Under the pieces are notes generated by a model, which was not told the DNA's origin, searched no databases, and worked only from the letters and a program-made list of their open reading frames with translations. 7,894 nucleotides of DNA from assembly GCA_003551865.1 (NCBI GenBank), contig PUNU01000077.1, forward strand, positions 1 through 7,894, given 5' to 3'. Source of the DNA: Syntrophomonadaceae bacterium. Lineage in GTDB: Bacteria; Bacillota_D; Dethiobacteria; DTU022. The position numbers and the translations under genes are program-made. This document shows, piece by piece, positions 5,925-7,894 of this stretch. The first letter of the stretch is position 1; each line of letters opens with the position of its first letter.

Positions 5925-6944
5925 TTAATTCATTTTTACTAGGATCTTAATTGCTGAACAGCCGGGCTTCAGCAGTGGAGCAAAACCCTCATCAGCCAGA
6001 TTGTCCAGAGCGACAACCTTTTCAATCAAAGGCGTCAGAACCGAAGGGTCCGAGGCGATAATTTCCATAGCTTCCCTGAATTCCTCAGCCGCTGCCCCGT
6101 ACGAGGTCCGCAGCTGGATCTCCCTGGTTACCAGGCCCAGGAAAAACAAATCCACAGGAACTTCGCAAATACCAAAAACAAGCAGAGTTCCACCCTGCCG
6201 GACCAGGTTGGTCGCTTCCCGGATTGTCTCCGGGACACCGACGCATTCAAAAACCAGGTCGGCGCCGTCGCCGGAAGTCAGCTCGCCGATCCGCTTATCC
6301 AAACTTTCCGCCCCGGGATTAATCATAGCATAGGCGCCCATCTCACCGGCAGCAACGAGGCGCTTTTCATTAACATCCACCATAAATATTTTTTCCAGGC
6401 CGCGCCTTTTCAACTCGGTCAGCAGACAGAGCCCGATAGCACCTGCACCCAGTACCGCTACGCTCTGCCCCGGGGAAACTCCGATCATCTTAATCCCGTG
6501 CAAGGCCACACTGTAGGGTTCGGCCAGCGCACCAAATTCAATGGGGGTTTTATCGGGAATGACAACAATGCTTTCCCCGGGGACCACCAGGTATTCCGCC
6601 ATTGCCCCTTCCCGGGTAACCCCGACTACATTCATAGCTTCGCAAATGTTGTCCCGCCCGGAAAGACAGGAAAAACAGCTGCGGCAGGCTATTGAAGCTG
6701 TACCGGTAACTTTCTGTCCACTTGTCAGTTTACCTGCCCCGGGCCCCACTGCTTCAATACTGCCGGCATATTCGTGTCCGATGGTCATGCCAAAGGGAAA
6801 CAATCCGCTTTTGTAGGCGTGCAGGTCGGAGCCGCATATGCCGCAGTATTCAACTCTAACCAGGACTTCTCCTTCCCCCGGCTCGGGCCTTGGTTTATCC
6901 ACAACCTGTAAATCTTCAGTACCGTTGAGGACAGCTGCCCGCAA
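5925..6944 (-). CDS. Zinc-dependent medium-chain alcohol/polyol dehydrogenase
   Basis: A 339-residue NAD(P)-dependent oxidoreductase of the medium-chain (sorbitol/threonine dehydrogenase-like) family. Catalytic zinc ligands: C37 in GICGSD, H57 and E58 in GHEYAG, with E142 in LAEPYSVALHG. Structural zinc cysteines C87, C90, C93 and C101 are all present. The Rossmann loop GAGAIG is at 166-171, and D190 at the end of the second strand favours NAD(H). Both zinc sites are intact, so it should be active on an alcohol, polyol or aldehyde; the exact substrate is unknown. The start is taken as TTG 6944 because it gives the family's usual MRAAVL beginning and AGGTGA lies just upstream; GTG 6953, three codons earlier, is the alternative and lacks a clear ribosome site. 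It is second of three genes, about 100 nt after the PLP enzyme and 14 nt before the TPP enzyme. Confidence 0.92.
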   Translation of the reverse strand: MRAAVLNGTEDLQVVDKPRPEPGEGEVLVRVEYCGICGSDLHAYKSGLFPFGMTIGHEYAGSIEAVGPGAGKLTSGQKVTGTASIACRSCFSCLSGRDNICEAMNVVGVTREGAMAEYLVVPGESIVVIPDKTPIEFGALAEPYSVALHGIKMIGVSPGQSVAVLGAGAIGLCLLTELKRRGLEKIFMVDVNEKRLVAAGEMGAYAMINPGAESLDKRIGELTSGDGADLVFECVGVPETIREATNLVRQGGTLLVFGICEVPVDLFFLGLVTREIQLRTSYGAAAEEFREAMEIIASDPSVLTPLIEKVVALDNLADEGFAPLLKPGCSAIKILVKMN

Positions 6945-7014
6945 GTAACTCACCTGCTTTCATCTGGATTTTCACTCTTAACAGCAAATCCAAAAATCAT
7001 AATACAAAGAGCGC

Positions 7015-7032
7015 GGATCAGCAAACTGATCC
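7015..7032 (-). other. Intercistronic hairpin between PLP enzyme and dehydrogenase genes
   Basis: GGATCAG (7015-7021) and CTGATCC (7026-7032) form a perfect 7-bp stem with a 4-nt loop. It lies 14 nt past the PLP-enzyme stop. On the minus strand it is followed by a T-rich but interrupted stretch (GCGCTCTTTGTATTATG), so it may attenuate transcription or mark an mRNA processing or stability point rather than a full terminator. Confidence 0.45.
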
Positions 7033-7046
7033 AGCCTGCCGGTTAA

Positions 7047-7894
7047 TTAAAACCCTTTTTTGTAAACCTCAATTATGACGTAGTTTACCAGCAATTCCAT
7101 GATTTCCGGAGGCAAAGCATCGAAAAGTTCGTTGAGCATCGCCATTTCCTGCGGAATTTCTTCTTCCAATCCAAAAGCTTTCAGCAGCTCCGGACCATAG
7201 GCTTCAACATAGCCTTCCAGCTTGCTCATTATCTGCCTTAAGGCGTCATAGTCCATTTCACCGGCCGTCAGCCCCATAATCATGCCAAAGCCTTTGGCCA
7301 TCTCTTCGATCTCAGACGGCGGCAGTTTGTCGACTTCCGCCTTGGTTTCCTCCAGCTCTGACAGGAACTGACCGGCCAGTTTGTCATGAACCGGCGTGAT
7401 GGTCAGGTGTATGCTGCGGGGGATCTTCATTTCGCTTATTCCCCTCTGCGGCATCAGGAACCAGCCCTTCCTTAACATTTCGTCACTTAATTTAAAAAGG
7501 TTGGTATCATCCGAGCTAAAAGCGACAATTGGTGATCTTGGCCGGCCCATTATCCGGAAATTTAAGTTTTTCAGGCCATCGACCAGCTTGTTCCTGGCGT
7601 TGAGAATATTGCCGGCCAGGTCCATATAGCCGGGTTCGCCGATGTGGTGAAGGGCCGCCCAGGTGGCAGCAATCGGCCCGGCAGACCTTGTGGAGAGGAC
7701 GCCCGGGTTGACAATCGGGTAGCCCGGCCAGCGGAGATTCGCATACTGCGAGAGCATCTTGTTAAAGCTCTTCCTGAAAAGAACAATAGATGCCCCGATG
7801 CTGGTATAGGCATATTTGTGCGGGTCCATGGAAATCGAGGAAACTCCGGGGATTCTAAAATCAAAATCGGGGATCGGTTCTCCCAGTTTTTTAA
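7047..7894 (-). CDS. PLP-dependent lyase/decarboxylase, sphingosine-1-phosphate lyase-like (5' end outside window)
   Basis: The frame is open to the window edge; 281 C-terminal residues are visible and the true start lies beyond 7894. The segment FDFRIPGVSSISMDPHKYAY matches the active-site region of sphingosine-1-phosphate lyase and other group II PLP decarboxylases, with the Schiff-base lysine at visible residue 26 (codon 7815-7817). The blocks GVLSTRSAGPIAATWAALHHIGEPGY and KGWFLMPQRG...IPRSIHLTITPVHD follow the lyase family closely, as does GFGMIMGLTAGEMD near the usual end. Known lyases of this family cleave a phosphorylated long-chain amino alcohol into an aldehyde and phosphoethanolamine; amino-acid decarboxylation is the other possible chemistry. 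About 55 acidic, helix-prone residues follow the normal family end. It is first in line with the dehydrogenase and TPP enzyme. No N-terminal membrane anchor can be assessed. Confidence 0.85.
   Translation of the reverse strand, partial: KKLGEPIPDFDFRIPGVSSISMDPHKYAYTSIGASIVLFRKSFNKMLSQYANLRWPGYPIVNPGVLSTRSAGPIAATWAALHHIGEPGYMDLAGNILNARNKLVDGLKNLNFRIMGRPRSPIVAFSSDDTNLFKLSDEMLRKGWFLMPQRGISEMKIPRSIHLTITPVHDKLAGQFLSELEETKAEVDKLPPSEIEEMAKGFGMIMGLTAGEMDYDALRQIMSKLEGYVEAYGPELLKAFGLEEEIPQEMAMLNELFDALPPEIMELLVNYVIIEVYKKGF

Noticed and set aside
6954..7014. Promoter before the dehydrogenase gene
   Set aside because: TATTAT on the minus strand resembles a -10, but the best -35 candidate is only about 14 nt away and lies in the hairpin.

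Overview
The window looks like chromosomal DNA of a Clostridia-grade Bacillota (Firmicutes), possibly a Peptococcaceae-like or syntrophic anaerobe. The signs are strong purine-rich ribosome sites (AGGAGG, GGGAGG, AAGGGG), intermediate base composition, TTG starts, and short G-rich intergenic repeats of a kind I associate with that group. The taxonomic call is inference. No rRNA, tRNA, CRISPR array, integrase or transposase gene was seen.

Left part (1-2059, + strand): the last 48 codons of an amidohydrolase-superfamily enzyme; a complete MATE-family efflux protein with a TTG start; two tandem copies of a 29-bp palindromic repeat directly after the MATE stop; and an 80-residue membrane protein of unknown function with its own good ribosome site.

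Middle part (2085-3865, - strand): a NodI/NodJ-type ABC exporter. The ATPase gene overlaps the permease gene by 68 nt. It converges on the small membrane gene, and one repeat copy fills the junction. The 374-nt gap to its right (3866-4239) holds a candidate promoter for the exporter, a large GC-rich hairpin with a short T run that could terminate the operon to its right, and three more repeat copies in inverted and tandem arrangement.

Right part (4240-7894, - strand): three genes in one direction. In transcription order they are a PLP-dependent sphingosine-1-phosphate-lyase-like enzyme (5' end outside the window), a zinc-dependent medium-chain dehydrogenase, and a thiamine-diphosphate enzyme that looks closer to the 2-hydroxyacyl-CoA lyase/oxalyl-CoA decarboxylase branch than to true acetolactate synthase. 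The last two genes are 14 nt apart. Two carbon-carbon lyase-type enzymes flanking a dehydrogenase suggest a catabolic route that makes and then reduces or oxidises an aldehyde; the substrate cannot be read from the sequence.

The most unusual structural signal is the repeat family: six copies in under 2.7 kb, all between genes, several starting or ending 1-4 nt from a stop codon, in two local sequence subtypes.
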